A DNA stretch of 64,000 nucleotides. It comes from DATAEG01 sp963703085 (lineage in GTDB: Bacteria; Actinomycetota; Actinomycetes; Mycobacteriales; Jatrophihabitantaceae). A model generated the notes under the pieces. The model was not told the DNA's origin. It ran no database searches and saw nothing but the letters and a program-made list of their open reading frames with translations. Positions 34,943 to 44,193 of the stretch are shown one piece after another (position 1 is the first letter of the stretch; each line of letters starts with the position of its first letter). The stretch spans positions 2,294,001-2,358,000 of the forward strand of contig OY969789.1 in NCBI GenBank assembly GCA_963703085.1, in the 5' to 3' direction. A program made the translations under genes and the position numbers.

Positions 34943-35755
34943 GTGCCTGCTGCAAAGACCGAACCAGCCCGCCCGCAGCGCCGCTCCGCAAGCGTCGCTC
35001 GGTCACCTGCTCGCTCCGCAAGCGTCGCTCGGTCACCTGCTCGGTTTGCCCACGAGTCAGATCTGGCCCGGACCCGGCGGGCTCGGCGGATCAACAAAGA
35101 GCTGACTGTCGTGTACCCGGACGCGCATTGCGAACTGGATTTCACCAACGCCCTCGAGCTGTCCGTCGCCACGATCCTGTCGGCGCAGTCGACCGACAAG
35201 CGGGTGAACGAAGTGACGCCGGCGCTGTTCCGCCGCTACCGGACTGCCGCCGACTATGCCGGGGCCGATCGGGCCGAGCTCGAGGAGATGATCCGTTCCA
35301 CGGGGTTCTTCCGGAACAAGACCAGCTCGCTCATCAAGTTGGGCCAGCAACTCGTCGAGCGGTTCGACGGCGAGGTACCCCCGCGGTTGAAGGATCTCGT
35401 CACCTTGCCCGGCTTCGGCCGCAAGACAGCCAACGTGGTCCTCGGCAACGCCTTCGGCATCCCCGGTATCACGGTGGACACCCACCTCGGCCGGATGGCG
35501 CGACGATGGGGTTGGACCGAGCAGGAGGATCCGGTCAAGGTGGAGGCCGACATCGCCGCGCTCATCCCGAAGAAGGAATGGACGATGCTCAGCCACCGCG
35601 CCATCTGGCACGGGCGCCGCGTGTGTCATGCCCGCAAGCCGGCCTGCGGTGCCTGCCCGATCGCTGCGCTGTGCCCGTCCTTCGGGCTGGGTCCGACCGA
35701 CCCGGAGCTGGCCGCAAAACTGGTGAAGACCGGCGCGGAGGTAGCGGTGTCGTGA
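34943..35755 (+). CDS. nth: endonuclease III
   Basis: A 270-residue base-excision glycosylase/AP lyase for oxidised pyrimidines. Hairpin-helix-hairpin LPGFGRKTANVVLG with catalytic Lys, catalytic Asp in TVDTHLGRMARR, and the iron-sulfur ligands CHARKPACGACPIAALC. GTG at 34943; the N-terminal extension carries a perfect tandem repeat (RSASVARSPA twice). Its stop overlaps the NUDIX start (GTGA). The thioredoxin-like gene found between nth and the NUDIX in M. tuberculosis is absent. Confidence 0.95.
   Translation: MPAAKTEPARPQRRSASVARSPARSASVARSPARFAHESDLARTRRARRINKELTVVYPDAHCELDFTNALELSVATILSAQSTDKRVNEVTPALFRRYRTAADYAGADRAELEEMIRSTGFFRNKTSSLIKLGQQLVERFDGEVPPRLKDLVTLPGFGRKTANVVLGNAFGIPGITVDTHLGRMARRWGWTEQEDPVKVEADIAALIPKKEWTMLSHRAIWHGRRVCHARKPACGACPIAALCPSFGLGPTDPELAAKLVKTGAEVAVS
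34982..35041 (+). repeat. perfect 30-bp tandem repeat in nth
   Basis: Two identical 30-base units (34982-35011, 35012-35041) beginning CGCTCCGCAAGCGTCGCTCG. They add ten residues per unit in frame, so copy number can change without frameshift. It lies in the non-conserved basic N terminus. Confidence 0.9.
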
Positions 35756-36390
35756 CCGTGCCGGCGCCGGACTGGGTAGCACCCCTGGCCGCCGCGGCAC
35801 AGAGCCCACGTTCGCATCGATTGGCAGCTCGGCTGGCCGCGGGTGGGGACGGCCGCCAATCGGCAGTGCTGATCTGCCTGGCCGAGCATGACGACGGCCC
35901 AGATCCGCGGGTGGACGTGTTGCTCATCGAACGCTCGCCAACGTTGCGCAGCCATCCCGGCCAGGTGAGCTTTCCCGGCGGCACTACTGACCCGACCGAC
36001 CTCGATGCCACCGCCACTGCACTACGAGAAGCCACCGAAGAGGTCGGTCTCGACCCCACGTCGGTGACGGTGTTCGGCGAGCTGCCCACCCTCGACCTGA
36101 GCGTCACCGGGTTCCGGGTGAGTCCGGTGCTGGCCTGGTGGCACTCGCCGCACCCGGTCGGCGTCGTCGACGTGAACGAGGTCGCCAAGGTGGCCCGGGT
36201 GCCGATCGCGGCGCTCGCCGATCCGGCCAACCGGTTCCAGGTGATCCACCCCTCCGGCCGGGTGGGTCCCGGATTCGAGGCCGGTGGCCTGTTCGTCTGG
36301 GGGTTCACCGCCTACCTGCTCGACGGTGTCCTCGACCTGGCCGGCTGGACGCGTCCCTGGGACCCGTCCGTCGAGCGTCATCTGCCCTGA
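35752..36390 (+). CDS. NUDIX hydrolase, CoA-type
   Basis: A 212-residue protein from the GTG at 35752 (VTVPAPDWVAPLAAAAQ). The box region reads HPGQVSFPGGTTDP and ATALREATEEVGLDP, the CoA-pyrophosphatase form (preceding LLIERSPTLRSHPGQ and the REATEEVGL core). Corresponds to Rv3672c. Coupled to nth by overlap. Confidence 0.92.
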   Translation: MTVPAPDWVAPLAAAAQSPRSHRLAARLAAGGDGRQSAVLICLAEHDDGPDPRVDVLLIERSPTLRSHPGQVSFPGGTTDPTDLDATATALREATEEVGLDPTSVTVFGELPTLDLSVTGFRVSPVLAWWHSPHPVGVVDVNEVAKVARVPIAALADPANRFQVIHPSGRVGPGFEAGGLFVWGFTAYLLDGVLDLAGWTRPWDPSVERHLP

Positions 36391-36508
36391 CTAACCCACA
36401 GCGTCCTGCTGCTCGCATGTGGGAGGGCGAAGAGCGCAGGCCCGATGCATGCGGCACGCTGCCAGTCACCCGGTACCTTCGCCGGGTGACTTCCAGGGGA
36501 CGGCCACG

Positions 36509-37690
36509 GTGAACGTCGTCGACGTCGTGGTGGTTCTCGCGGCTATCGGATATGGCATCAGCGGCTATCGCAACGGATTGCTGTCCGGCTTGTTCTCCCT
36601 CGGCGGCTTCATCGGCGGCGCCGTGATCGGCGCGCAACTGGCTCGCCCGCTCGGCGACGCGCTGGCTCACGGCGAGGCGCAGGTTCCGGTCGCGATCGTC
36701 TGCCTTGTTTTCTGCGCCCTGTTCGGTCAGCTGCTCGGCGTCTGGCTGGCGACGGTGCTGCGCCGCAAGGTCACCTGGCATCCCGCGCAGCACGTCGATG
36801 CCGGCCTCGGCGCAGTGCTCGGAGTTGTGGGTGCGGTGATCGTCGCGTGGATGATGGCGCTGCCGCTGGCGTCTGCGCCGTATCCCGCGCTGGCCCGGCA
36901 GGTGCGCCAGTCCGCCTTGATCCATGCCGTCGACGATGCGATGCCCGACCCGATGCGCCGGGCGTACACGTCGGTGCGCAACTTCGTGGATCGCAGTGAC
37001 TTCCCCCAGGTCTTCGGCGCACTGGGCGCGTCACGGATCGCGAACGTGTCGCCGCCGAACCAGGCGCTGCTGCAGTCGGCGGTGATCGGCCGGGTGCGCG
37101 GATCGGTCGTCAAGGTCTACGGAGATGCGCCATCATGCAGCCGGGCAACCGAGGGCTCCGGTTTCGTGTACGCGCCAGGAAGGGTGATGACCAACGCGCA
37201 TGTCGTGGCCGGAACGAGCTCAGTGAAGGTGGTGACCACAGCGGGGGCGCTGGCCGCGAAGGTCGTCCTGTACGACCCGGACCGCGACGTGGCCGTCATC
37301 TCGGTACCCGGGTTGCAGGCGGCTGCGCTGTCCTTCGCGCCCGCTCCGGCGAAGCGCAGCGAGGACTCGCTGGTACTGGGCTACCCCAAGGACGGCCCGT
37401 TCGATGCCGAGGCGGCCCGCATTCGGGACACCCAGCGGGTGCGCGGCGACAACATCTACGGCGACCCCGGCGTGGTGCGGGAGATCTATGCGATCCGGGC
37501 CTTGGTGCGCAGCGGGAACTCCGGAGGGCCGCTGATCGACTCCAGCGGCCGGGTCCTCGGCGTCGTCTTCGCCACCGCGATCGACGCGTCCGATACCGGG
37601 TTCGTGCTGACTGCGGCAGAGGTCGCCGGCGACGCGACGGCTGGTCGGACTGCCAGCGCGCAGGTCGGCACGAGGAGCTGCACGTCCTGA
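36509..37690 (+). CDS. marP: MarP-type membrane serine protease
   Basis: A 393-residue protein: CvpA-like membrane domain with about four helices (1-160, VNVVDVVVVLAAIGYGISGY), linker, then a trypsin-like periplasmic protease. Catalytic residues: His in VMTNAHVVAG, Asp in DPDRDVAVISV, Ser in RSGNSGGPLIDS. Cysteines in PSCSRAT and GTRSCTS agree with the regulatory disulfide of mycobacterial MarP. GTG 36509 has AGGGGA upstream. MarP confers acid and oxidative-stress resistance in M. tuberculosis by activating a peptidoglycan hydrolase. Confidence 0.95.
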   Translation: MNVVDVVVVLAAIGYGISGYRNGLLSGLFSLGGFIGGAVIGAQLARPLGDALAHGEAQVPVAIVCLVFCALFGQLLGVWLATVLRRKVTWHPAQHVDAGLGAVLGVVGAVIVAWMMALPLASAPYPALARQVRQSALIHAVDDAMPDPMRRAYTSVRNFVDRSDFPQVFGALGASRIANVSPPNQALLQSAVIGRVRGSVVKVYGDAPSCSRATEGSGFVYAPGRVMTNAHVVAGTSSVKVVTTAGALAAKVVLYDPDRDVAVISVPGLQAAALSFAPAPAKRSEDSLVLGYPKDGPFDAEAARIRDTQRVRGDNIYGDPGVVREIYAIRALVRSGNSGGPLIDSSGRVLGVVFATAIDASDTGFVLTAAEVAGDATAGRTASAQVGTRSCTS

Positions 37691-37723
37691 CGGCTGTCGG
37701 ACCGGTTTGCCACACTCGGCGGC

Positions 37724-38380
37724 GTGCCCCGGCGTAATCGCATCGACCCGTGGGGCGACCCGCATGCCGTCCCGGAACGGGGGATGTTCACCGGCAACCG
37801 TGGCTGCGTCGTCGACGGCAGCGGCGTGGTGGTGCGTCATCACCGCGGATCTCTGTGGATCACCTGCCTGCTGCGCTACAAGGACTGGTGGGTACCGATC
37901 GCGCGTCCGGACCGGTGGACGCCGATGTTCTTCCTGGACGACGCGGTGGCGCTGGCGGCTGGTCATCGTCCCTGCGGGCTGTGCCGCCGGGCGGACTACC
38001 TCTCCTATCAGGCCGGCGTGACGCGGTGGCTCGGTGCGGATGCGCCGGTGGGCGCCATCGAGCTGAACCGCCGCCTGGCCGCCGAACGGCTGCGCCGGGG
38101 CAGCGGGATCAGCCGGGCCGCCGACCGAAAGGTCTGGACCGCAAACGTGGCGGATCTGCCCGCGGGCACCGTGCTCATCGACGATGCCGGCGTGCCGAGG
38201 TTGCTCCAGTACGACCGGACGCTGGCGTTCAGCTTTGCCGGCTGGCATTCCCCGAGCTCACTACCGCGGGGTTCCGTCTCAGTGCTGACTCCGCCCACGT
38301 CGGTGGGCGCATTGCAGGCGGGCTACCTACCCACGCTGCATGACAGCGCTCACGTCCGATCAGCTGCGCACGCCGACTGA
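37724..38380 (+). CDS. hypothetical protein with Ada-like cysteine motif
   Basis: A 218-residue soluble protein; GTG at 37724. Features: TGNRGCVVDGSGVVVRHHRG, WWVPIARPDRWTPMFFLDDA, and AGHRPCGLCRRADYLSY. The HRPCGLC turn resembles half of the Ada metal site, but only one Cys pair is seen. No family is recognised. It lies at the junction between two blocks conserved with M. tuberculosis and ends convergent and overlapping with the DUF4234 gene by 21 bases. Confidence 0.75.
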   Translation: MPRRNRIDPWGDPHAVPERGMFTGNRGCVVDGSGVVVRHHRGSLWITCLLRYKDWWVPIARPDRWTPMFFLDDAVALAAGHRPCGLCRRADYLSYQAGVTRWLGADAPVGAIELNRRLAAERLRRGSGISRAADRKVWTANVADLPAGTVLIDDAGVPRLLQYDRTLAFSFAGWHSPSSLPRGSVSVLTPPTSVGALQAGYLPTLHDSAHVRSAAHAD

Positions 38381-38797
38381 CGTCCAATAGCGGTTGAGCG
38401 CGCCGTTCGTCTTGACGAACCAGATGATCGACCCGATCAGCGGCAGCAGGATCCAGCAGCCGGTGACCCCGGTAACCGGTGGTGCCTGGCCGCGGCGCTG
38501 ATACAGCTTGCCGACCTCGGATGCGCTGAAGAACGGCATCAAGAAGCCGACGAAGAATGCGATGACGAGCGCAATCGGGCCGCCGAGACCTTCCCCGCTG
38601 TGGGCTTTCATCTCTGCATGCACGCTGTAGTACCAGACCAGCGAGTAGATCCCGAGGGTCACGATGCACAAGAGGATGCAGACGCCAGTTGGGCGCGGCT
38701 TGCCGAACTGTCCACCCGTACCCGCATATCCCGATGGTGCCGGCATCTGCCAGTTTGGTGAAGGGTACGGCGGTTGACCGGTGGGTTGCTGAGACAC
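38360..38797 (-). CDS. DUF4234 membrane protein
   Basis: A 145-residue protein. GTG at 38795-38797 with GGGAG upstream; the N terminus is a Pro/Gln/Gly-rich cytosolic stretch (SQQPTGQPPYPSPNWQMPAP). The DUF4234 signature follows (RPTGVCILLCIVTLGIYSL, VWYYSVHAEM) with about three membrane segments. Function unknown; small membrane scaffolds of this kind are common in actinobacteria. Confidence 0.85.
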   Translation of the reverse strand: MSQQPTGQPPYPSPNWQMPAPSGYAGTGGQFGKPRPTGVCILLCIVTLGIYSLVWYYSVHAEMKAHSGEGLGGPIALVIAFFVGFLMPFFSASEVGKLYQRRGQAPPVTGVTGCWILLPLIGSIIWFVKTNGALNRYWTSVGVRS

Positions 38798-38964
38798 AAT
38801 GGAACTCCCGCTCTTTGGGGCCCTGGCCACAGCGACCTGCAGCTGGCCAAGGCTAGAGCGGTTCTTCCGATTCCGATAGCTATGCGCCGTGGTTGGTTTC
38901 CAGTCTCGGCGGCCGGCTTCGGCTGGTGCCAAATCGAAGGTATCGCCCGGATACCCTGGCTGCC

Positions 38965-40464
38965 GTGAGCGAGCCGCCGGAAGCCGATAGCGATGACGTA
39001 CCCGAGCAGATGCGCATCCGCCGGGAGAAGTACGACCGGCTGTCCGTCGATCCGGATCGCGCACCGTTCCCGGTGACCGTGCCGCGCACCCACTCCCTCG
39101 CCGAGGTGCGCACGGGTCATCCTGACCTGGAAGCCGGCGCCGAAACCACGGATGAGGTCGGCGTGGTGGGCCGGGTGATCTTCGTCCGCAACACCGGCAA
39201 GCTGTGCTTCGCGACCCTGCGCGACGACGGTGTGGAACTGCAGGTGATGCTCTCGGCGAGCGAGCTGGGCGACAGGTCGCTGGCCGACTGGAAGGCCGAC
39301 GTCGACCTCGGCGACATCGTGTTCGTGCACGGTCGGGTCATCTCGTCGAAGCGCGGCGAGTTGTCGGTTTTCGCCGACTCCTGGCGCATCGCGAGCAAGG
39401 CCCTGCGCCCGCTGCCGGTGGCACACAAGCCGCTGAGCGAAGAGGCCCGGGTCCGCTACCGCTACCTGGACCTGATCGTGCGGCCCGAGGCCCGGGTCAT
39501 GGTGCAGGCGCGGGCCACCGTCACCCGGTCGATCCGCGAGACGCTGCACGCCCACGGCTATCTCGAGCTGGAGACGCCGATCCTGAACCTGATCCACGGC
39601 GGCGCGGCAGCTCGGCCGTTCCAAACGCATCTCAACGCATTCGACCTGGACATGTCGCTGCGGATAGCTACCGAACTCTATTTGAAACGGGCGGTCGCCG
39701 GTGGACTGCCCAAGGTGTACGAGCTGGGCCGGGTATTCCGCAATGAAGGGATCGATTCGACGCATTCCCCGGAATACACGTTGCTGGAAGCGTATGAGGC
39801 GTATGGCGATTACCACACGATCGCGGAACTGACCAGGGCGATCGTCCTCGACGCCGCTCGGGCAATGGGTGTTTCGCAGCCGCTGGCGGCAAACGGCACG
39901 CCCATCGATCTCTTCGGTGAGTGGCGCTGGGTGTCGATATTCACGCTGCTGTCCGATGCACTGGGCCAACCGATCACCCCGGATACCACCGAAACAGAAT
40001 TGCGCACCCTGGCCGAGCGCGAATCGGTCGCCGTCAAGGACGGTTGGGATTCCGGCGAGTTGATATTGGAGCTCTACGAGAAACTTGTCGAACATTCAAT
40101 CATTCAGCCCACCTTCGTCTGCGACTACCCGGCCTCGGTGCGCCCGCTGGCCCGGCCACACCGCAAGGACCCCCGCTTGTCCGAGGCGTTCGACCTGATC
40201 ATCGGGGGAGTGGAGATGGCGCCCGGCTATTCCGAGCTGGTCGATCCGGTGGAGCAGCGACGACGGCTGACCGAACAATCTCTGGCCGCGGCGCAGGGCA
40301 ATCCGGAGGCCATGGAATTGGACAACGATTTCCTCCGTGCGATGGAACACGGCATGCCGCCAATGGGCGGTGTGGGGGTAGGAATCGATCGGTTGATCAT
40401 GTTACTCACCGGACGCTGGGGTATTCGGGAGACCATTCTCTTCCCGCTATTGAAGCCGCATTGA
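38965..40464 (+). CDS. lysS: lysyl-tRNA synthetase, class II
   Basis: A 499-residue enzyme, GTG at 38965 (VSEPPEADSDDVPEQMRIR). OB-fold anticodon domain (about 55-175), then the catalytic domain with motif 2 (YELGRVFRNEGIDSTHSPEY) and motif 3 (GVGVGIDRLIMLLTG). Full-length with both domains, so not the truncated EpmA type. Just upstream of lsr2 and clpC, as in mycobacteria. Confidence 0.96.
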   Translation: MSEPPEADSDDVPEQMRIRREKYDRLSVDPDRAPFPVTVPRTHSLAEVRTGHPDLEAGAETTDEVGVVGRVIFVRNTGKLCFATLRDDGVELQVMLSASELGDRSLADWKADVDLGDIVFVHGRVISSKRGELSVFADSWRIASKALRPLPVAHKPLSEEARVRYRYLDLIVRPEARVMVQARATVTRSIRETLHAHGYLELETPILNLIHGGAAARPFQTHLNAFDLDMSLRIATELYLKRAVAGGLPKVYELGRVFRNEGIDSTHSPEYTLLEAYEAYGDYHTIAELTRAIVLDAARAMGVSQPLAANGTPIDLFGEWRWVSIFTLLSDALGQPITPDTTETELRTLAERESVAVKDGWDSGELILELYEKLVEHSIIQPTFVCDYPASVRPLARPHRKDPRLSEAFDLIIGGVEMAPGYSELVDPVEQRRRLTEQSLAAAQGNPEAMELDNDFLRAMEHGMPPMGGVGVGIDRLIMLLTGRWGIRETILFPLLKPH

Positions 40465-40523
40465 TTGTGCATGCTAGGCTTTTCGGATTCGAAGTTTGAC
40501 TCTCTCAAGAATGCGAGCTGACC

Positions 40524-40853
40524 GTGGCCAAGCGCGTCCATGTCGTTTTGGAAGACGATCTCACCGGTGGCCCCGCCGACGAGACGGTGTCCTTCGCTCT
40601 CGACGGCGCTGCCTACGAAATCGACCTCACCGCGGAGAATGCCGGAGCCCTGCGCGACTCATTGGCGACCTACGTTGCGCATGGTCGCAAGGTTGGCGGC
40701 GGCAGCCGGGGCCGCAGCCGCGGCGGGGCTGCTCGCCCGGACCGCGAACAACTGCAAGCGGTGCGGGAATGGGCCCGGCGAAACGGCCACCAGGTCAGCG
40801 ACCGTGGACGGATCTCGCAAACCGTCCAGGACGCTTTCAACGCCGCGCACTAG
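40524..40853 (+). CDS. lsr2: Lsr2 nucleoid-associated protein
   Basis: A 109-residue xenogeneic silencer. N-terminal dimerisation domain (VHVVLEDDLTGGPADETVSF), flexible basic linker rich in Gly/Arg, and C-terminal DNA-binding domain with the minor-groove RGR (VSDRGRISQTVQDAFNAAH). GTG at 40524. Lsr2 coats AT-rich and horizontally acquired DNA. 59 bases after lysS. Confidence 0.97.
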   Translation: MAKRVHVVLEDDLTGGPADETVSFALDGAAYEIDLTAENAGALRDSLATYVAHGRKVGGGSRGRSRGGAARPDREQLQAVREWARRNGHQVSDRGRISQTVQDAFNAAH

Positions 40854-41116
40854 CGCCGCAGCGCTAACCCGGACTGTTCGCTGCGAGCGGACGGCACGCG
40901 GGCATCGTTGCCGCAACTTCCTACGTTTCACCAACACTGCCGCGTACTCCCTTAGGGGAGGCCGGTTCGGCAGGTCTCGGCGGTGCCGCGCTTCGATTGG
41001 CGTCGCTGACTAGAGTTGTCATTGCGTGGGGATACCAGCGAGGGCATCCCTGGGATGTTCATACGCAGCCCGAAGGTGGTCGCACCGTCGACGGGCCAGC
41101 GCGGAGGGAGACGTAC

Positions 41117-43630
41117 ATGTTCGAGAGGTTCACCGACCGCGCGCGTCGGGTTGTCGTCCTGGCCCAAGAAGAGGCCCGGATGCTCAACCACAACTACATC
41201 GGGACCGAGCACATCCTGCTGGGCCTCATCCATGAGGGTGAAGGCGTCGCGGCAAAGGCGCTCGAGTCGCTGGGTATTTCGCTGGAAGCGGTCCGGCAAC
41301 AGGTCGAGGAGATCATCGGCCAAGGGCAGCAGGCGCCGAGCGGGCACATTCCGTTCACGCCGCGCGCCAAGAAGGTCCTGGAGCTCAGCCTGCGCGAGGC
41401 GCTGCAGCTCGGGCACAACTACATCGGGACCGAGCACATCCTGCTCGGCCTCATCCGCGAGGGCGAAGGCGTCGCCGCGCAGGTGCTGGTCAAGCTCGGC
41501 GCCGACCTGAACAAGGTCCGCCAGCAGGTCATCCAGCTGCTCAACGGCTACCAGAGCAAGGAGCCGGCCGGCACTGCCAGCGAGGGCACTCCGTCCACGT
41601 CGCTGGTGCTCGACCAGTTCGGCCGCAACCTCACCCAGGCCGCCCGCGAGGGCAAGCTCGACCCGGTCATCGGTCGGGAGAAGGAGATCGAGCGGCTGAT
41701 GCAGGTGCTCAGCCGGCGCACGAAGAACAACCCGGTCCTGATCGGTGAGCCTGGCGTCGGGAAGACCGCTGTCGTCGAGGGTCTGGCCCAGGCGATCGTC
41801 AAGGGCGAGGTGCCGGAGACGCTGAAGGACAAGCATCTCTACACCCTCGACCTCGGCTCGCTGGTCGCCGGCAGCCGCTACCGCGGCGACTTCGAGGAGC
41901 GCCTGAAGAAGGTGCTCAAGGAGATCCACACTCGCGGCGACATCATCATGTTCATCGACGAGATCCACACGCTGGTCGGTGCCGGTGCTGCCGAAGGCGC
42001 GATCGACGCAGCATCGATCCTCAAGCCGAAGTTGGCCCGTGGTGAGCTGCAGACGATCGGCGCTACCACCCTCGACGAGTACCGCAAGTACCTGGAGAAG
42101 GACGCCGCTCTTGAGCGGCGCTTCCAGCCGGTGCAGGTCGGCGAGCCGACGGTGGCGCACACAATCGAGATCCTGAAGGGCCTGCGCGACCGGTACGAGG
42201 CGCACCACCGCGTCTCCATCACCGACTCTGCGCTGGTCGCGGCAGCCGGCCTTGCCGACCGCTACATCAGCGACCGTTTCCTGCCGGACAAGGCGATCGA
42301 CCTCATCGACGAGGCCGGTTCCCGGATGCGGATCCGTCGCATGACCGCGCCGCCGGACCTGCGCGAGTTCGATGAGCGCATCGCCGACGTGCGCCGGGAG
42401 AAGGAATCCGCGATAGACGCCCAGGACTTCGAGAAGGCTGCCTCACTGCGCGACAAGGAGAAGACGCTGCTCGGTGAGAAGGCCCAACGCGAGCGGGAGT
42501 GGAAGGCAGGCGACCTGGACGTCGTCGCCGAGGTCGACGATGAGCAGATCGCCGAGGTGCTCGCGACCTGGACGGGGATCCCGGTCTTCAAGCTGACCGA
42601 GGAAGAGACCGCCCGCCTGCTGCGCATGGAAGAGGAGTTGCACAAGCGGGTGGCCGGTCAGGAGCAGGCGATCAAGGCTGTGTCGCAGGCAATCCGGCGG
42701 ACCCGTGCCGGGCTGAAGGACCCCCGCCGTCCGGGCGGCTCGTTCATCTTCGCCGGCCCGTCCGGCGTCGGTAAGACCGAGTTGTCGAAGGCGCTCGCCG
42801 AGTTCCTGTTCGGTGACCAGGACGCGCTGATCCAGTTGGACATGAGCGAGTTCCACGATCGCTACACGGTGTCCCGGCTCGTCGGTGCGCCTCCCGGCTA
42901 CGTCGGCTACGACGAGGGCGGCCAGCTCACCGAGAAGGTGCGGCGCAAGCCGTTCTCGGTGGTGCTGTTCGACGAGGTCGAGAAGGCACACCCGGACGTG
43001 TTCAACACGCTGCTGCAGGTGTTGGAGGACGGCCGGCTCACCGACGGCCAGGGCCGCATCGTGGACTTCAAGAACACGGTGCTCATCCTGACCACCAACC
43101 TGGGCACCAAGGACGTGTCGAAGGCGGTCAGCTTCGGCCTGCAGGCGGAGAACGACTCGGCGTCCAACTACGACCGGATGAAGCAGAAGGTCAACGACGA
43201 GCTCAAGCAGCACTTCCGGCCTGAGTTCCTCAACCGCATCGACGACATCATCGTGTTCCACCAGCTGACCGAGGAAGAGATCGTGTCGATCGTCGACATG
43301 ATGATCGTTCGGGTGGACACGCAGATGCGCAACAAGGACATGGGCCTCGAGCTCACGCCGGCCGCGAAGGCGCTGCTGGCCAAGAAGGGCTGGGACCCGG
43401 TGCTCGGCGCGCGCCCGTTGCGCCGCACCATCCAGCGCGAGATCGAGGACACCCTGTCCGAGAAGATCCTGTTCGGCGAGTTGACCGCCGGCGAGATCGT
43501 CGTCGTCGACGTCGCTCCGGGCGAGGACGGCAAGGATGCGTTCACGTTCCGTGGCGAGGCCAAGCCGGCCGAACTGCCGGACGCGCCCCTCGAGGACGTC
43601 ACCACAGGCGGCGACTCCGCGACCGAATAG
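41117..43630 (+). CDS. clpC: ClpC AAA+ chaperone
   Basis: An 837-residue Clp ATPase. ATG at 41117 (MFERFTDRARRVVVLAQEEA) follows GGAGGGAG (41103-41110). Two Clp-N repeats, AAA1 (GEPGVGKTAVVEG), a UVR domain (DERIADVRREKESAIDAQDF), AAA2 (GPSGVGKTELSKA). It feeds ClpP protease, taking MecA-like or phospho-Arg clients in relatives. The 263 bases upstream hold its promoter, but I found no convincing hexamers or HspR/ClgR site. Confidence 0.97.
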   Translation: MFERFTDRARRVVVLAQEEARMLNHNYIGTEHILLGLIHEGEGVAAKALESLGISLEAVRQQVEEIIGQGQQAPSGHIPFTPRAKKVLELSLREALQLGHNYIGTEHILLGLIREGEGVAAQVLVKLGADLNKVRQQVIQLLNGYQSKEPAGTASEGTPSTSLVLDQFGRNLTQAAREGKLDPVIGREKEIERLMQVLSRRTKNNPVLIGEPGVGKTAVVEGLAQAIVKGEVPETLKDKHLYTLDLGSLVAGSRYRGDFEERLKKVLKEIHTRGDIIMFIDEIHTLVGAGAAEGAIDAASILKPKLARGELQTIGATTLDEYRKYLEKDAALERRFQPVQVGEPTVAHTIEILKGLRDRYEAHHRVSITDSALVAAAGLADRYISDRFLPDKAIDLIDEAGSRMRIRRMTAPPDLREFDERIADVRREKESAIDAQDFEKAASLRDKEKTLLGEKAQREREWKAGDLDVVAEVDDEQIAEVLATWTGIPVFKLTEEETARLLRMEEELHKRVAGQEQAIKAVSQAIRRTRAGLKDPRRPGGSFIFAGPSGVGKTELSKALAEFLFGDQDALIQLDMSEFHDRYTVSRLVGAPPGYVGYDEGGQLTEKVRRKPFSVVLFDEVEKAHPDVFNTLLQVLEDGRLTDGQGRIVDFKNTVLILTTNLGTKDVSKAVSFGLQAENDSASNYDRMKQKVNDELKQHFRPEFLNRIDDIIVFHQLTEEEIVSIVDMMIVRVDTQMRNKDMGLELTPAAKALLAKKGWDPVLGARPLRRTIQREIEDTLSEKILFGELTAGEIVVVDVAPGEDGKDAFTFRGEAKPAELPDAPLEDVTTGGDSATE

Positions 43631-43636
43631 CCCGAC

Positions 43637-43684
43637 CAGCTGCGAATGCCGGTTCCCGATCTCGGGAGCCGGCATTCGCAGCTG
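43637..43684 (+). terminator. long near-perfect hairpin after clpC
   Basis: The outer arms CAGCTGCGAATGCCGG (43637-43652) and its complement (43669-43684) pair perfectly, and the inner TTCCCGA/TCGGGAG extends the stem to about 22 bp around a tiny loop. Six bases after the clpC stop, so a probable terminator although without a T-run. Confidence 0.8.
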
Positions 43685-43707
43685 CAGAAGTGAGTAGCGT
43701 GCCAGCC

Positions 43708-44193
43708 ATGGCACCGCCGGCCGGCGCCCTACCCGGCCCAGAAGCACCACCGCAGTCCAGGATGCCGATGGTTTTCGCAGTCGTCGGCGTCGTCGCGGTC
43801 ATTGCGGTGGTGCTCTCGATCGTGCTGGGGACCCGTTCCGGCGGTAGCGGTGATCCTGAGGCGGTGGCCAACCGGTTCGCCGCCGGGCTGGCGGGCAATT
43901 CCTCGTCAACCGTGCAGGGTGTGCTGTGTGCCGGTGCGTTTTCGAGTGCGGCCGACGACCTGCTCGGTGACGTGCAGGCGGCGACTGTGCAGAGCACATC
44001 GGTCTCCGGGTCTCATGCATCTGCCGACCTGAAGATCACTGCGACCTTGACCGGTCATCTCCCGTCGAGTCCGGGTTCCACCGAACCGAACGACAAGAAA
44101 TTCACCGTGACCTTCGGTGGCTCGCTGCAACTCACGAAGCAGTCCGGCCGCTGGTGCGTGAGCGACTTCGACGCGGTGCCGCCCGCGTTCTGA
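43708..44193 (+). CDS. putative membrane-anchored protein
   Basis: A 161-residue protein: short proline-rich cytosolic lead, one helix (MPMVFAVVGVVAVIAVVLS), and an extracellular domain with a Cys pair (VLCAGAF, RWCVSDF) and the pattern of a DUF4878/SnoaL-like fold (VANRFAAGLAGN; LKITATLTGHL; WCVSDFDAVP). ATG at 43708; a GTG 18 bases earlier is possible. No assigned function. Its stop abuts mutY end to end. Confidence 0.75.
   Translation: MAPPAGALPGPEAPPQSRMPMVFAVVGVVAVIAVVLSIVLGTRSGGSGDPEAVANRFAAGLAGNSSSTVQGVLCAGAFSSAADDLLGDVQAATVQSTSVSGSHASADLKITATLTGHLPSSPGSTEPNDKKFTVTFGGSLQLTKQSGRWCVSDFDAVPPAF

Noticed and set aside
34846..35751. Upstream extension of the CoA-type NUDIX gene
   Set aside because: That frame only runs out of phase through nth; the GTG at 35752 gives the family length.
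40854..41116. HspR or ClgR operator upstream of clpC
   Set aside because: I looked for the inverted TTGAGT and the GTTCGC-N5-GCG-type patterns and found no acceptable match.
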